Assembly: GCA_035546135.1 (NCBI GenBank)
Contig: DASZWY010000179.1
Location: forward strand, 1 to 23,073
From: JABDGR01 sp035546135
GTDB lineage: Bacteria > Verrucomicrobiota > Verrucomicrobiia > Opitutales > JABDGR01
Direction of reading: 5' to 3'
DNA length: 23,073 bases
In this document: piece by piece, positions 1 through 6,749 of the stretch
How positions within the stretch are numbered: position 1 is the stretch's first letter
Layout of the letters: every line of letters starts with the position of its first letter
Program-made: the position numbers and the translations under genes
Notes under the pieces: model-generated
What the model was told of the DNA's origin: nothing
The model's database searches: none
Seen by the model: the letters and a program-made list of their open reading frames with translations, nothing else

Positions 1-312
1 AACCTCGTCGGCAACGCCATTGACGCCTGCGACGAGCGCAAGGACGGCAAGGTGCTCATCGAGGTGCGCGACCGCGGCGAAAATTGCGAGCTTACCATCA
101 CCGACAACGGCAAGGGCATCCCCGAGCAGATTCGCAACAACTTGTTCGAGCCCTTCGTCACCTTCGGCAAGACCGGCGGCACCGGCCTCGGCACCGCCAT
201 CGTCAAGTCCATCGTCGAGGCGCACAAGGGCCGCATCCGCTTCGAGACCGCCACCGGCAAGGGCACCACGTTCTTCATCCAGTTGCCCAAGGCCCAGGGC
301 CCCCGGGTTTAA
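1..312 (+). CDS. Sensor histidine kinase, C-terminal fragment (HATPase domain)
   Basis: The reading frame is open from base 1, so the N-terminal sensor and dimerisation domains lie outside the window. About 103 residues remain. They hold an ATP-binding histidine kinase fold in order: an N-box (NLVGNAIDACDE), a G1 box (DNGKGIP), an F-like segment (NNLFEPFVTFGKTGG) and a G2 box (GTGLGTAIVKSIVEAHKG). The protein then ends in a short strand and stop (FFIQLPKAQGPRV). This is the catalytic domain that phosphorylates the kinase's own histidine in a two-component or redox-sensing system. The input signal and partner response regulator cannot be deduced. The next gene starts 92 bases downstream and appears unrelated. 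Confidence 0.88.
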   Translation, partial: NLVGNAIDACDERKDGKVLIEVRDRGENCELTITDNGKGIPEQIRNNLFEPFVTFGKTGGTGLGTAIVKSIVEAHKGRIRFETATGKGTTFFIQLPKAQGPRV

Positions 313-360
313 ACGGGCCGGGTGCGGGATCGGCCGAAAAAATTCTTGCCAGGTTACCGC

Positions 361-376
361 GTATACCCTACAAGTT
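361..376 (+). promoter_or_regulatory. Candidate operator upstream of the Rrf2 gene
   Basis: The sequence GTATACCCTACAAGTT lies 29 bases before the Rrf2 start codon. It resembles a sequence at 966-983 in front of the YezD gene: both follow the pattern GTATAyC..CTA..CAAG, with 2 bases difference in length. Rrf2 regulators usually control their own gene and neighbours, so this could be an autoregulatory site. The match was found by eye and neither copy is a clean palindrome. Confidence 0.3.
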
Positions 377-404
377 GACTTAACATTAACCAAATCGGCT
401 TTCC

Positions 405-896
405 ATGCACCTGACCAAAAAAGGCGAATACGCGCTGCGCGCCCTCATCAACCTCGGCATCGCCAAGGAAGTCGGACGCGAACATGTGTCGGTCTCGGAG
501 CTGACAGGTCTCAGCCAGTTGCCGCTCAAATACGTCGAGCAAATCCTCCACCAGTTGCGCCTCGCCGGGTATGTGGACACCCGCCGCGGCAAATACGGCG
601 GCTACTTCCTCTGCAAGCCGATGAGCCAGATTAAAATCGGCGAAATTGTGCGCCTCCTCGACGGGCCGCTGGCGCCGATTTCCTGCGCGAGCCAGACGGC
701 CTACGCCCGCTGCTCCTGCCCCGACGAGGCCCATTGCGGCCTGCGCATGGTCATGGTCGATGTGCGCAACGCCATCGCCAACATCCTCGACCGCTACTCG
801 CTCGCCGACATCGTCGAGGTCACGATGCGCAAGATGCGCCGCGATAAAATTCCGCTGCCGTTCTCCAAGCCGGAACGCGCGGCCGGACGGGCCTGA
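405..896 (+). CDS. Rrf2-family transcriptional regulator, probably of sulfur or cysteine metabolism
   Basis: This 163-aa protein has the Rrf2 layout. An N-terminal winged helix (residues about 1-65, MHLTKKGEYALRAL and a recognition-helix region LPLKYVEQILHQLRLAGYV) is followed by the wing (DTRRGKYGGYFL) and a dimerisation helix. Between them sits a cysteine cluster, C94, C103, C105 and C111. In IscR and NsrR, three cysteines in the same region ligate an Fe-S cluster, so cluster binding is likely but not shown. CymR and related Rrf2 proteins control cysteine and sulfate genes in other bacteria. The position directly before yezD, a porin and the sulfate ABC transporter suggests this protein controls that set. 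No convincing Shine-Dalgarno sequence precedes the ATG. The true inducer could instead be Fe-S status. Confidence 0.9.
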   Translation: MHLTKKGEYALRALINLGIAKEVGREHVSVSELTGLSQLPLKYVEQILHQLRLAGYVDTRRGKYGGYFLCKPMSQIKIGEIVRLLDGPLAPISCASQTAYARCSCPDEAHCGLRMVMVDVRNAIANILDRYSLADIVEVTMRKMRRDKIPLPFSKPERAAGRA

Positions 897-898
897 AA

Positions 899-947
899 CT
901 TTTTTTAAAAAAGGCGTTGACGTCGTTATTTATTTTGTGATTCTAAT
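899..947 (+). promoter_or_regulatory. Promoter of the yezD/sulfate operon with AT-rich upstream element
   Basis: A T7A6 tract (900-912) sits directly upstream of TTGACG (917-922), like an UP element. TCTAAT (942-947) is a five-of-six match to the -10 box, although the spacer of 19 is long. The AT-rich stretch stands out sharply from the G+C-rich surroundings. It follows the Rrf2 stop codon, so the T7A6 tract could also act as a weak terminator. This is the best promoter for the downstream sulfate genes. Confidence 0.5.
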
Positions 948-965
948 GTCTACTAATTCAATAAA

Positions 966-983
966 GTATATCTCTATCAAGAT
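966..983 (+). promoter_or_regulatory. Candidate Rrf2 operator before yezD
   Basis: GTATATCTCTATCAAGAT lies between the promoter and the yezD ribosome site. It contains a small inverted repeat (ATCT, 6 bases, AGAT) and resembles 361-376 upstream of the Rrf2 gene. A repressor bound here would block transcription just downstream of the start. Two copies of a similar sequence, one before the regulator and one before its presumed target, is the pattern expected of a local regulon. The evidence is from inspection only. Confidence 0.35.
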
Positions 984-997
984 TAGGGGAATAAACC

Positions 998-1198
998 ATG
1001 TCCACCCTCATTCATGACCGCGCCGCCACGCCCGCCTGGCTCGACCTCGTCCGCCAAAAGGTCGAGGGCCTGCGCTATGGCCAGGTTTACATCGTCGTGC
1101 ACGACCAGCAGGTGACCCAGGTGGAGTGCCTCGAAAAAACCCGGCTCGCCGTCTCAACCGCTGCGCGCGCCGCCGTCCACGATCAACCCCCGGCCTAA
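998..1198 (+). CDS. YezD family small protein (DUF2292)
   Basis: This is a 66-aa protein with the compact YezD/DUF2292 core. It has an amphipathic N-terminal helix (WLDLVRQKVEGLRYG), a strand pair (QVYIVVHDQQVTQVECLEKTRL) and a short polar tail. The biochemical role of the family is not known to me. From memory, members are often found beside sulfate-assimilation or sulfonate genes, and the context here agrees. The start is supported by AGGGGA at 985-990, 7 bases before the ATG, which is one of the better Shine-Dalgarno sequences in the window. The gene sits first in the apparent operon, 114 bases before the porin. Confidence 0.85.
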   Translation: MSTLIHDRAATPAWLDLVRQKVEGLRYGQVYIVVHDQQVTQVECLEKTRLAVSTAARAAVHDQPPA

Positions 1199-1312
1199 TT
1201 TTTATTTTAACCGCCGACCGGATTCCCGGAGGCACCCACCCGCCATACCCGAAAATTTGTGTTCCGCCTGACCGGCCCGCCGGAAGTGGGGACGCCCCGG
1301 AGAATCACGCAC

Positions 1313-2680
1313 ATGAAAGCAACCAAGCATCGCATCGCATTCCGCCGCACGGTTATCGCCGCTGCGGCATTTCTCTCTGCGGTTTCACCCGCCTTCGCGC
1401 AAGACAAGGCGACGCTCGACCTGCTGGTCAAAAAAGGCGTCATCACCCAGGCCGAGGCCGACGGTGTCGCCAAATCCAGCGCCACCGTGCCGGTCACCGC
1501 CAAGGATTCCGCCGTCAAGAGCCTCAAACTCGAGGGCTTGATTCAAACCCAACTGGACTGGCTCTCCACGGATGACAAGGCGGCCGGTGCCTCCAACCCA
1601 CCCGCCACCGCGGAATTCCTGATCCGTCGCGCTTATTTCGGCGCCTTGGCGGACCTCGGGAACGGCTGGAACGGGGAAATCGAATTCGATTTCGCCTCGG
1701 GCGCAAAAGCCGCCGGTGGATATCAAGCCGCCCTCACGCCCCAGCCCAACTTTGAAAAGATCACCATCACCAAAAGACTGGACGACTTGTACGGCAACCT
1801 CACCGCGGGCTACCGCAAGGTGAACTTCACGCTGGAAGAATACACCGCCCTCAGCGCCTTGAAGCCTATTGAGCGCTCGATCCTGAGCAATTACTTCGAT
1901 TCTGGTTTCAAGGGCAATTCCGCCACAACGTCCACCGGCACCCGCCCGGGTTTTGCCTCGCGCCACACGGGAATCTACTGGGATGGCCGCGTTTTTGACA
2001 CGGGTTTCTTTTACGGCGTCGCCGTCACCAACGGCGTGCAAAGCGCCCTCAGCTACACCACCGCGGGCGGCTTGAACCGGTTTGCCGGGTGGGCCTACCT
2101 GGGCTACAACGGCACGCTTGGCGACAGCCTGGTTTATAAAACCGGTGTCAACTTTGGCTACACCCCCGAGGGCAACAGCCTGGCCGCGCAATCGAACTCC
2201 ATTTACGGCTACAATCCTTATGTCAGCCTGACGTACGACAAGAATTGGCAGCTCGACGCCGAGTTCATTCAGGCGGTGATCACCAACGGCCGTGGACGCA
2301 ATGCCGCCGGCACCGTCACCGAGCGCGCCGCGCCCTACGGGTTCAACCTGACCCCGTCCTACAAGCTCTCCAAGGATTGGGAGATTGTGGGCCGCTACAC
2401 CTACCTTTTCACCGATGGCCGCGGCACGACCATCTCGGATGTGGTCAATGACGGCACCGATACCGCCGTTGCCGGCACCGCCAACCGCTACAACGATGCC
2501 CAATCTTTTTACATTGGGATCAACTGGAACGCCGTGGGCGATAGCGTCAAGGTCCTCCTTGGCTATGAATGGACCGAGTTCACCCACCGCAATGTGGCGG
2601 GCAACCAGGCGGCCGCCAGCCTCACGGGCCCCCGGGCTGATGTCAGCGGCCTGCGCGCCCGACTCCAACTGCAGTTCTAG
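1313..2680 (+). CDS. Outer-membrane porin, phosphate-selective O/P-like, sulfate-locus porin
   Basis: This 455-aa beta-barrel porin begins with a signal peptide (MKATKHRIAFRRTVIAAAAF, cut after AFA before QDK). It then has a short coiled segment (LDLLVKKGVITQAEADGVAK) often seen at the front of Porin_O_P proteins. Alternating aromatic beta-strands follow, such as AEFLIRRAYFGALADLGNGW, and the C-terminal residue is phenylalanine (LRARLQLQF), the usual BAM recognition signal. I chose the ATG at 1313 over an upstream in-frame ATG (1259) because a signal peptide follows directly and GGAG lies at 1299-1302. It would let anions reach the periplasmic binding protein encoded next. The whole protein has no cysteine and no methionine after the initiator, consistent with production under sulfur starvation. 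Sulfate as substrate is inferred from context. Confidence 0.86.
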   Translation: MKATKHRIAFRRTVIAAAAFLSAVSPAFAQDKATLDLLVKKGVITQAEADGVAKSSATVPVTAKDSAVKSLKLEGLIQTQLDWLSTDDKAAGASNPPATAEFLIRRAYFGALADLGNGWNGEIEFDFASGAKAAGGYQAALTPQPNFEKITITKRLDDLYGNLTAGYRKVNFTLEEYTALSALKPIERSILSNYFDSGFKGNSATTSTGTRPGFASRHTGIYWDGRVFDTGFFYGVAVTNGVQSALSYTTAGGLNRFAGWAYLGYNGTLGDSLVYKTGVNFGYTPEGNSLAAQSNSIYGYNPYVSLTYDKNWQLDAEFIQAVITNGRGRNAAGTVTERAAPYGFNLTPSYKLSKDWEIVGRYTYLFTDGRGTTISDVVNDGTDTAVAGTANRYNDAQSFYIGINWNAVGDSVKVLLGYEWTEFTHRNVAGNQAAASLTGPRADVSGLRARLQLQF

Positions 2681-2751
2681 CTTCCACCACCACCACACCT
2701 GCGCCGTCACCCGGCGCCCACCATCCACCACCCTCATTGGAGGAATCCACC

Positions 2752-3771
2752 ATGAAAATCTCTCGCTTGCTTGCTCTATTCGCTGCGGCGGCCCTCGTGG
2801 CCGCCAGCGGCCTCTCTGCCGCCGACGCGCCGCCGAAAAAAGTGCAGCTCGTCAACGTCTCATATGACCCGACCCGCGAACTCTATATCGCGATCAACGA
2901 TGTCTTCGTCAAATACTGGAAGGGCAAAACCGGCCAGGACGTCGACATCTCCAACTCGCACGGCGGCTCCGGCGCCCAGGCGCGCAAGGTCATCGACGGC
3001 CTCGACGCCGATGTGGTGACGCTCGCCCTCGCCGCGGACATTGACGCCATCGCAAAGGCGAAGCTGATCTCGCCCGAGTGGGAAAAGGCCCTGCCCAACC
3101 ATAGCACGCCTTACACCTCGACCATCGTGTTCCTCGTCCGCAAAGGCAACCCAAAGGGTATCAAGGACTGGGATGATATCGTCAAGCCCGGCGTCTCCAT
3201 CATCACCCCCAATCCCAAGACCTCCGGTGGCGCACGCTGGAACTTCCTCGCCGCCTGGGCCTACGCCAAGGACAAATACGGCACTGAAGCCGCGGCCCAG
3301 GATTTCGTGAAAAAAATCTACGCCAAGGTGCCGGTGCTCGACTCCGGCGCCCGCGGCTCCACCCTGACTTTCGCCAAGAACGGTCAGGGCGACGTCCTGC
3401 TGGCCTGGGAAAACGACGCCCATCTGGCGCTCGCCGAGTTCGCCGACCAGAAGCTGGAAATCATTATCCCCTCCGCCAGCATCCTGGCCGAGACCCCCGT
3501 CGCCGTCGTCGACAAAGTGGTGGACAAACGCGGCACGCGCGACGTCGCGCTGGCCTACCTGAAGTTTCTCTACACGCCGGAGGCGCAGGAGATCATCGCC
3601 AAAAATTATTACCGCCCGATTGACGAGGCGGTGCTCAAAAAATACGCGGACCAGTTCCCCAAGCTGAAACTGGCGACCATCGCCGACTTTGGCGGCTGGG
3701 CCGCGGCGCAGAAGAAGTACTTCGCCGATGGCGGTGTGTTCGACCAGATCTACACCCCGGCCGCGAAATAA
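2752..3771 (+). CDS. sbp: Periplasmic sulfate-binding protein of the ABC transporter
   Basis: This is a 339-aa class II periplasmic binding protein. A signal peptide (residues 1 to about 24, ending LSAADA) precedes the family's characteristic first strand, VNVSYDPTRELY. Further family segments include NSHGGSGAQARKVIDGLDADVVTLAL, split here as NSHGGSGAQARKVI and GLDADVVTLAL, and TPNPKTSGGARWNFLAAWAYA. It captures sulfate (or thiosulfate) in the periplasm for CysTWA. The ATG at 2752 is favoured over an upstream ATG at 2737 because GGAGGA (2739-2744) sits 7 bases before it. There is no cysteine, and methionine occurs only at the start. E. coli and Salmonella sulfate-binding proteins are likewise known to lack sulfur amino acids. 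Whether it is Sbp or CysP in substrate preference cannot be told. Confidence 0.95.
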   Translation: MKISRLLALFAAAALVAASGLSAADAPPKKVQLVNVSYDPTRELYIAINDVFVKYWKGKTGQDVDISNSHGGSGAQARKVIDGLDADVVTLALAADIDAIAKAKLISPEWEKALPNHSTPYTSTIVFLVRKGNPKGIKDWDDIVKPGVSIITPNPKTSGGARWNFLAAWAYAKDKYGTEAAAQDFVKKIYAKVPVLDSGARGSTLTFAKNGQGDVLLAWENDAHLALAEFADQKLEIIIPSASILAETPVAVVDKVVDKRGTRDVALAYLKFLYTPEAQEIIAKNYYRPIDEAVLKKYADQFPKLKLATIADFGGWAAAQKKYFADGGVFDQIYTPAAK

Positions 3772-3798
3772 CCCGCCGTCATTTACGCAGGAGCAGTC

Positions 3799-3822
3799 AT
3801 GTTCACGGTTCGATGTAGTTAG
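3799..3822 (+). CDS. Possible 7-residue leader peptide with a cysteine codon
   Basis: ATG at 3799 opens a seven-codon frame, MFTVRCS, ending at TAG (3820-3822). AGGAG (3789-3793) lies 5 bases before it, which is better than the ribosome sites of most real genes here. It sits between the sulfate-binding protein gene and a strong hairpin, inside a sulfur-acquisition operon, and includes a Cys codon just before the end. Cysteine-containing leader peptides control sulfur genes in some actinobacteria. A role in coupling cysteine supply to downstream expression is therefore possible. A frame this short can arise by chance. Confidence 0.35.
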   Translation: MFTVRCS

Positions 3823-3836
3823 TGGTTTGCCGCAGC

Positions 3837-3868
3837 GGCGGGCGGCGCGCGTGCGCGCGCCGCCCGCC
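3837..3868 (+). repeat. Perfect G+C-only hairpin between sbp and the downstream transporter genes
   Basis: Two 14-base arms (3837-3850 and 3855-3868) are perfectly complementary with a 4-base GTGC loop, and every stem pair is G-C. No T-run follows, so it is not a standard Rho-independent terminator. It could protect the 3' end of the abundant porin/sbp message from degradation, as REP-type hairpins do in malE-malF. It could also pause polymerase as part of an attenuator with the leader peptide just upstream. The motif TGGTTTGC flanks it on the left (3823-3830), and GCGGTTTGC follows on the right. Confidence 0.8.
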
Positions 3869-3920
3869 CAGTTGCGGTTTGCCCGCTAAACCAATCTCCA
3901 CCTTTAACCGTAACCTCGCC

Positions 3921-4766
3921 ATGACTCTTCCCCTTCAACTTATCCAAGCTAATTCTGTCCAATCTCGCCGCGCTTCCCTGCAATGGGCGGGGGAGCGCGA
4001 CTTGCTGCTCGCTTCCCTGTCCCGCCTCACGGTGCTGGCCTCGCACTCGCCGCACTTCTTTGCCTCGCCGCTGGGGCCGCTCAGCCACGAGCGGGAATTG
4101 TTCACCCTCCCGCGCCATCTCTTCTTCGGGGAGAATTCCGCCGAGGAAGCCTGGCGCGTTGGCCTCTACGCCGGCTTCTCCGGCATCGACACCCGCGCCG
4201 GGTTGGCTAGCGTGCGCACGCTCGAACGGTTTGTGCTCGAGCCCTCCCTGGGCCAGTCCTTCAACCTCGCCTTTCACTCCTTCGTCAATCCCAGCGGGCT
4301 GGCCGACGGCACCGCAGCCACGCGCCGGGGCGACCTGCTCCTCGACCAGAACTGGGCCGCGCCCACGGCCCCCGAGGTGCAGTTGCTCGAGCGCGACACC
4401 CGCGCCCTGCAATACCACGGGGTAATCATCATCCGCTCCGATCCGCACGCGGAGGACTTGCGCGGCTGGCTCCGGGGCTTTTCGCCCGCCGAGCCGTTCC
4501 TGCACGCCCAGCCCGTGCGCGGCACCAGCCGCGTGGGCTACCTCCCGTTCAAGTTCCCGGTCCAGTGGGAACCGCATCCGGAAGGCGCCACTGCCCGGAC
4601 GGGCCCGCTGACCTTGGCCGACGACCTGCGCGTGCGGCCCTTCGAGGTCACGCTGGTCGTGCCGGCCAAGCCTTCGCTCGAATGGGCCGTGCAAGCCGTC
4701 TCGCACACCGTGCGGATTTTCCTCAATAATTTCCGTATCGCCATTTCCACCGGCTGGAATATCTGA
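3921..4766 (+). CDS. Unrecognised 281-aa protein of the sulfate locus, free of Cys and internal Met
   Basis: I do not recognise this family. The 281-residue protein has no signal peptide and no membrane segment, so it is probably cytoplasmic. It starts with a mixed helical region (LLLASLSRLTVLASHSPHFF). It contains hydrophobic strands such as YHGVIIIRSDPHAEDLRGWL and VGYLPFKFPVQWEP, and it ends with a likely helix plus strand (EWAVQAVSHTVRIFLNNF, AISTGWNI). It lies between the binding-protein gene and cysT, 22 bases before the latter, so it is almost certainly cotranscribed. It has no cysteine and only the initiator methionine, the same composition as the porin and binding protein. That supports expression in sulfur limitation. 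I see no Shine-Dalgarno sequence. An accessory or regulatory role in sulfate uptake is a guess. Confidence 0.75.
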   Translation: MTLPLQLIQANSVQSRRASLQWAGERDLLLASLSRLTVLASHSPHFFASPLGPLSHERELFTLPRHLFFGENSAEEAWRVGLYAGFSGIDTRAGLASVRTLERFVLEPSLGQSFNLAFHSFVNPSGLADGTAATRRGDLLLDQNWAAPTAPEVQLLERDTRALQYHGVIIIRSDPHAEDLRGWLRGFSPAEPFLHAQPVRGTSRVGYLPFKFPVQWEPHPEGATARTGPLTLADDLRVRPFEVTLVVPAKPSLEWAVQAVSHTVRIFLNNFRIAISTGWNI

Positions 4767-4788
4767 TGGAGATGACTGTGCCTAATTA

Positions 4789-5712
4789 ATGTCCAATACC
4801 CAGCTCGTCATTATTCCCTCTCCTGTCCCGGCTCGGCCTGCGCCGCCCGGCGGGTTTCGGGCTGCCCCGATACCGACCCGTCGCGTGCTGCCGGGCTTTG
4901 GGCTGACGCTGGGCTACACGGTCTTGTATCTCGGGCTGATGGTGATGATTCCCCTGTCCGCCGCCTTTATCAAGACGGCGCATCTGAGCTGGGCCGAGTT
5001 CACCGCCGCCGTGGCGAACCCGCGCGCCATCGCCTCCTACCAACTCAGCTTTGGCGCGTCGCTGGCGGCTGCGGCGTTCAATTCCGTCTTTGGCCTGCTC
5101 GTCGCCTGGGTGCTCGTGCGCTATCAATTTCCCGGGCGCAAGTTGCTCGACGCCATGGTGGATCTGCCCTTCGCCCTGCCGACGGCGGTGGCCGGCATCG
5201 CGCTCACCTTCCTCTACAACGACCAGGGCTGGATCGGCCGGTTTATGGCCGGCTCGCCGTTCTGGATCAAGATCGCCTACACCCCCATTGGCGTCTGGGT
5301 GGCGCTGACCTTCATCAGCCTGCCCTTTGTCGTGCGCACGTTGCAGCCCGTCATCGAGGAACTGGAGGTCGAGCTGGAAGAAGCCTCCGCCATGCTTGGT
5401 GCCACCCGTTGGCAGACCTTCGAGCGGGTGATTTTCCCGGTCCTGCTGCCGCCATTGCTGACCGGCTTCGCTCTGGCCTTTGCGCGCGCGCTGGGGGAAT
5501 ACGGCTCCGTGGTCTTTATTTCCGGCGGGCTGCCGTTCAAAACTCAAATCACCCCGCAACTCATTTATGAACAGCTCGACCAGTACAACTACGCGCAGGC
5601 CACGGCCATCGCGGTCGTGATGTTGGTGGTTTCCTTCCTCATTTTGCTCGCCATCAACCTGCTCCAGCGCTGGGCCCGCCAGCGCACTGGCGTCGGTGTC
5701 ACGCAAAATTAA
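4789..5712 (+). CDS. cysT: Sulfate ABC transporter permease CysT
   Basis: This 307-aa inner-membrane permease has an unusually long, Pro-rich cytoplasmic N-terminus (residues 1-35) and about six membrane segments. The first segment is GYTVLYLGLMVMIPLSAAF. The conserved EAA loop that contacts the ATPase is at residues 198-217 (EASAMLGATRWQTFERVIFP), followed by ARALGEYGSVVFISG, typical of CysT/CysU. It forms the translocation channel with CysW. It has no cysteine but seven methionines, so sulfur sparing is less strict than in the periplasmic and outer-membrane parts. The start ATG at 4789 follows an AT-rich CTAATTA stretch without a clear ribosome site. The stop is 17 bases before cysW. Confidence 0.94.
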   Translation: MSNTQLVIIPSPVPARPAPPGGFRAAPIPTRRVLPGFGLTLGYTVLYLGLMVMIPLSAAFIKTAHLSWAEFTAAVANPRAIASYQLSFGASLAAAAFNSVFGLLVAWVLVRYQFPGRKLLDAMVDLPFALPTAVAGIALTFLYNDQGWIGRFMAGSPFWIKIAYTPIGVWVALTFISLPFVVRTLQPVIEELEVELEEASAMLGATRWQTFERVIFPVLLPPLLTGFALAFARALGEYGSVVFISGGLPFKTQITPQLIYEQLDQYNYAQATAIAVVMLVVSFLILLAINLLQRWARQRTGVGVTQN

Positions 5713-5729
5713 AAGCCCATTTTTATCCC

Positions 5730-6689
5730 ATGGCCGGTCCCGCCAGCTCCCTCGTCCGCCGTGCGCGCTCCCCCGCGCCGGGCCGCCATCTTATTGCCGA
5801 ACCCCGGTGGGTGCGCTGGTCGCTGACGGGCCTCGTCATCGCCTTCCTCACGCTCTTTCTCATCTTGCCGCTGGTGGTGGTGTTTTACGAAGCCTTCAGC
5901 CAGGGCGCGGCGGTTTACTTCAACACCTTCAAGGACCCCGACACCTGGTCGGCGGTGAAGTTGACGCTGCTCACGGCCGCCTTTGCCGTGCCGTTAAACA
6001 CGCTCTTTGGCGTCGCCGCCGCTTGGGCCATCGCCAAGTACCAATTTCCCGGCCGCAGTTTTTTGGTCACGCTGGTGGATTTGCCCTTCGCCGTTTCCCC
6101 CGTCATAGCCGGGCTGGTTTATGTGCTCGTTTTTGGCCGTCAGGGTTGGCTGGGCGATTGGCTGGGTGATCCGAAATACCCGTGGCCGCACTGGGTGGGC
6201 TTCGCGCATGGCTGGCCGCTGCTGCTGGATTGGGGCCCGCATGACCGCATCAAAATCATCTTCGGAGTGACCGGCCTGGTGCTGGCAACCGTGTTTGTTA
6301 CTTTCCCCTTTGTCGCCCGCGAACTCATCCCGCTGATGGAATCGCAGGGCAACGACGAGGAATACGCCGCGCTCACCCTCGGGGCCAACGGCTGGCAAAC
6401 CTTTTGGCGTGTCACCCTGCCCAACATCAAATGGGGCCTGTTCTATGGCGTCATCCTCTGCAACGCGCGCGCCATGGGCGAATTCGGCGCGGTCTCCGTC
6501 GTCTCTGGCCACATCCGCGGGCAGACGATGACGCTTCCGCTGCACATCGAGCTGCTGTATCAATCGCCCGGCACCTACGCCAGCGCCTTTGCCTGCGCCA
6601 CGCTGCTCACCCTGCTCGCGCTGGTGACCCTCGTGCTCAAGAGTTTTATCGAATGGCGCCATGCCCGCAACCAGCCTGCCGGGGAATAG
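5730..6689 (+). CDS. cysW: Sulfate ABC transporter permease CysW
   Basis: This is the second permease subunit, 319 aa. The first membrane segment is at about residues 32-54 (TGLVIAFLTLFLILPLVVVF), with further segments downstream. The EAA loop is at about 210-229 (EEYAALTLGANGWQTFWRVT), and the family-typical VTFPFVARELIPLMESQG precedes it. After it comes MGEFGAVSVVSGHIRGQTMT, a CysW hallmark. Compared with the CysW proteins I remember, the loop around residues 140-175 (GDPKYPWPHWVGFAHGWPLL) looks longer and rich in Trp and Pro. It pairs with CysT and is powered by CysA. It contains two cysteines, so it is not sulfur-free. A 60-base gap containing a CACCACCACCAC stretch separates it from cysA. 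Confidence 0.94.
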   Translation: MAGPASSLVRRARSPAPGRHLIAEPRWVRWSLTGLVIAFLTLFLILPLVVVFYEAFSQGAAVYFNTFKDPDTWSAVKLTLLTAAFAVPLNTLFGVAAAWAIAKYQFPGRSFLVTLVDLPFAVSPVIAGLVYVLVFGRQGWLGDWLGDPKYPWPHWVGFAHGWPLLLDWGPHDRIKIIFGVTGLVLATVFVTFPFVARELIPLMESQGNDEEYAALTLGANGWQTFWRVTLPNIKWGLFYGVILCNARAMGEFGAVSVVSGHIRGQTMTLPLHIELLYQSPGTYASAFACATLLTLLALVTLVLKSFIEWRHARNQPAGE

Positions 6690-6749
6690 CCGGCGGCCCT
6701 TCCTCCTTTCACCACCACCACTACCGAATACCACGGCCGCCTTTTTTTA

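Noticed and set aside
1385..2737. 450-codon open frame on the minus strand across the porin gene
   Set aside because: It mirrors the real porin gene; the translation is a Gly/Val/Ala-rich sequence with no motifs, as expected from antisense of G+C-rich codons.
3837..3868. Hairpin read as a Rho-independent terminator
   Set aside because: No T-run follows on either strand and the transporter genes downstream have no promoter of their own, so full termination here would cut the operon.
2684..6724. CACCACCACCAC stretches at 2686-2697 and 6710-6721 in two gaps of the sulfate operon
   Set aside because: Short triplet runs are common in G+C-rich DNA; no structure or spacing makes them a convincing shared element.
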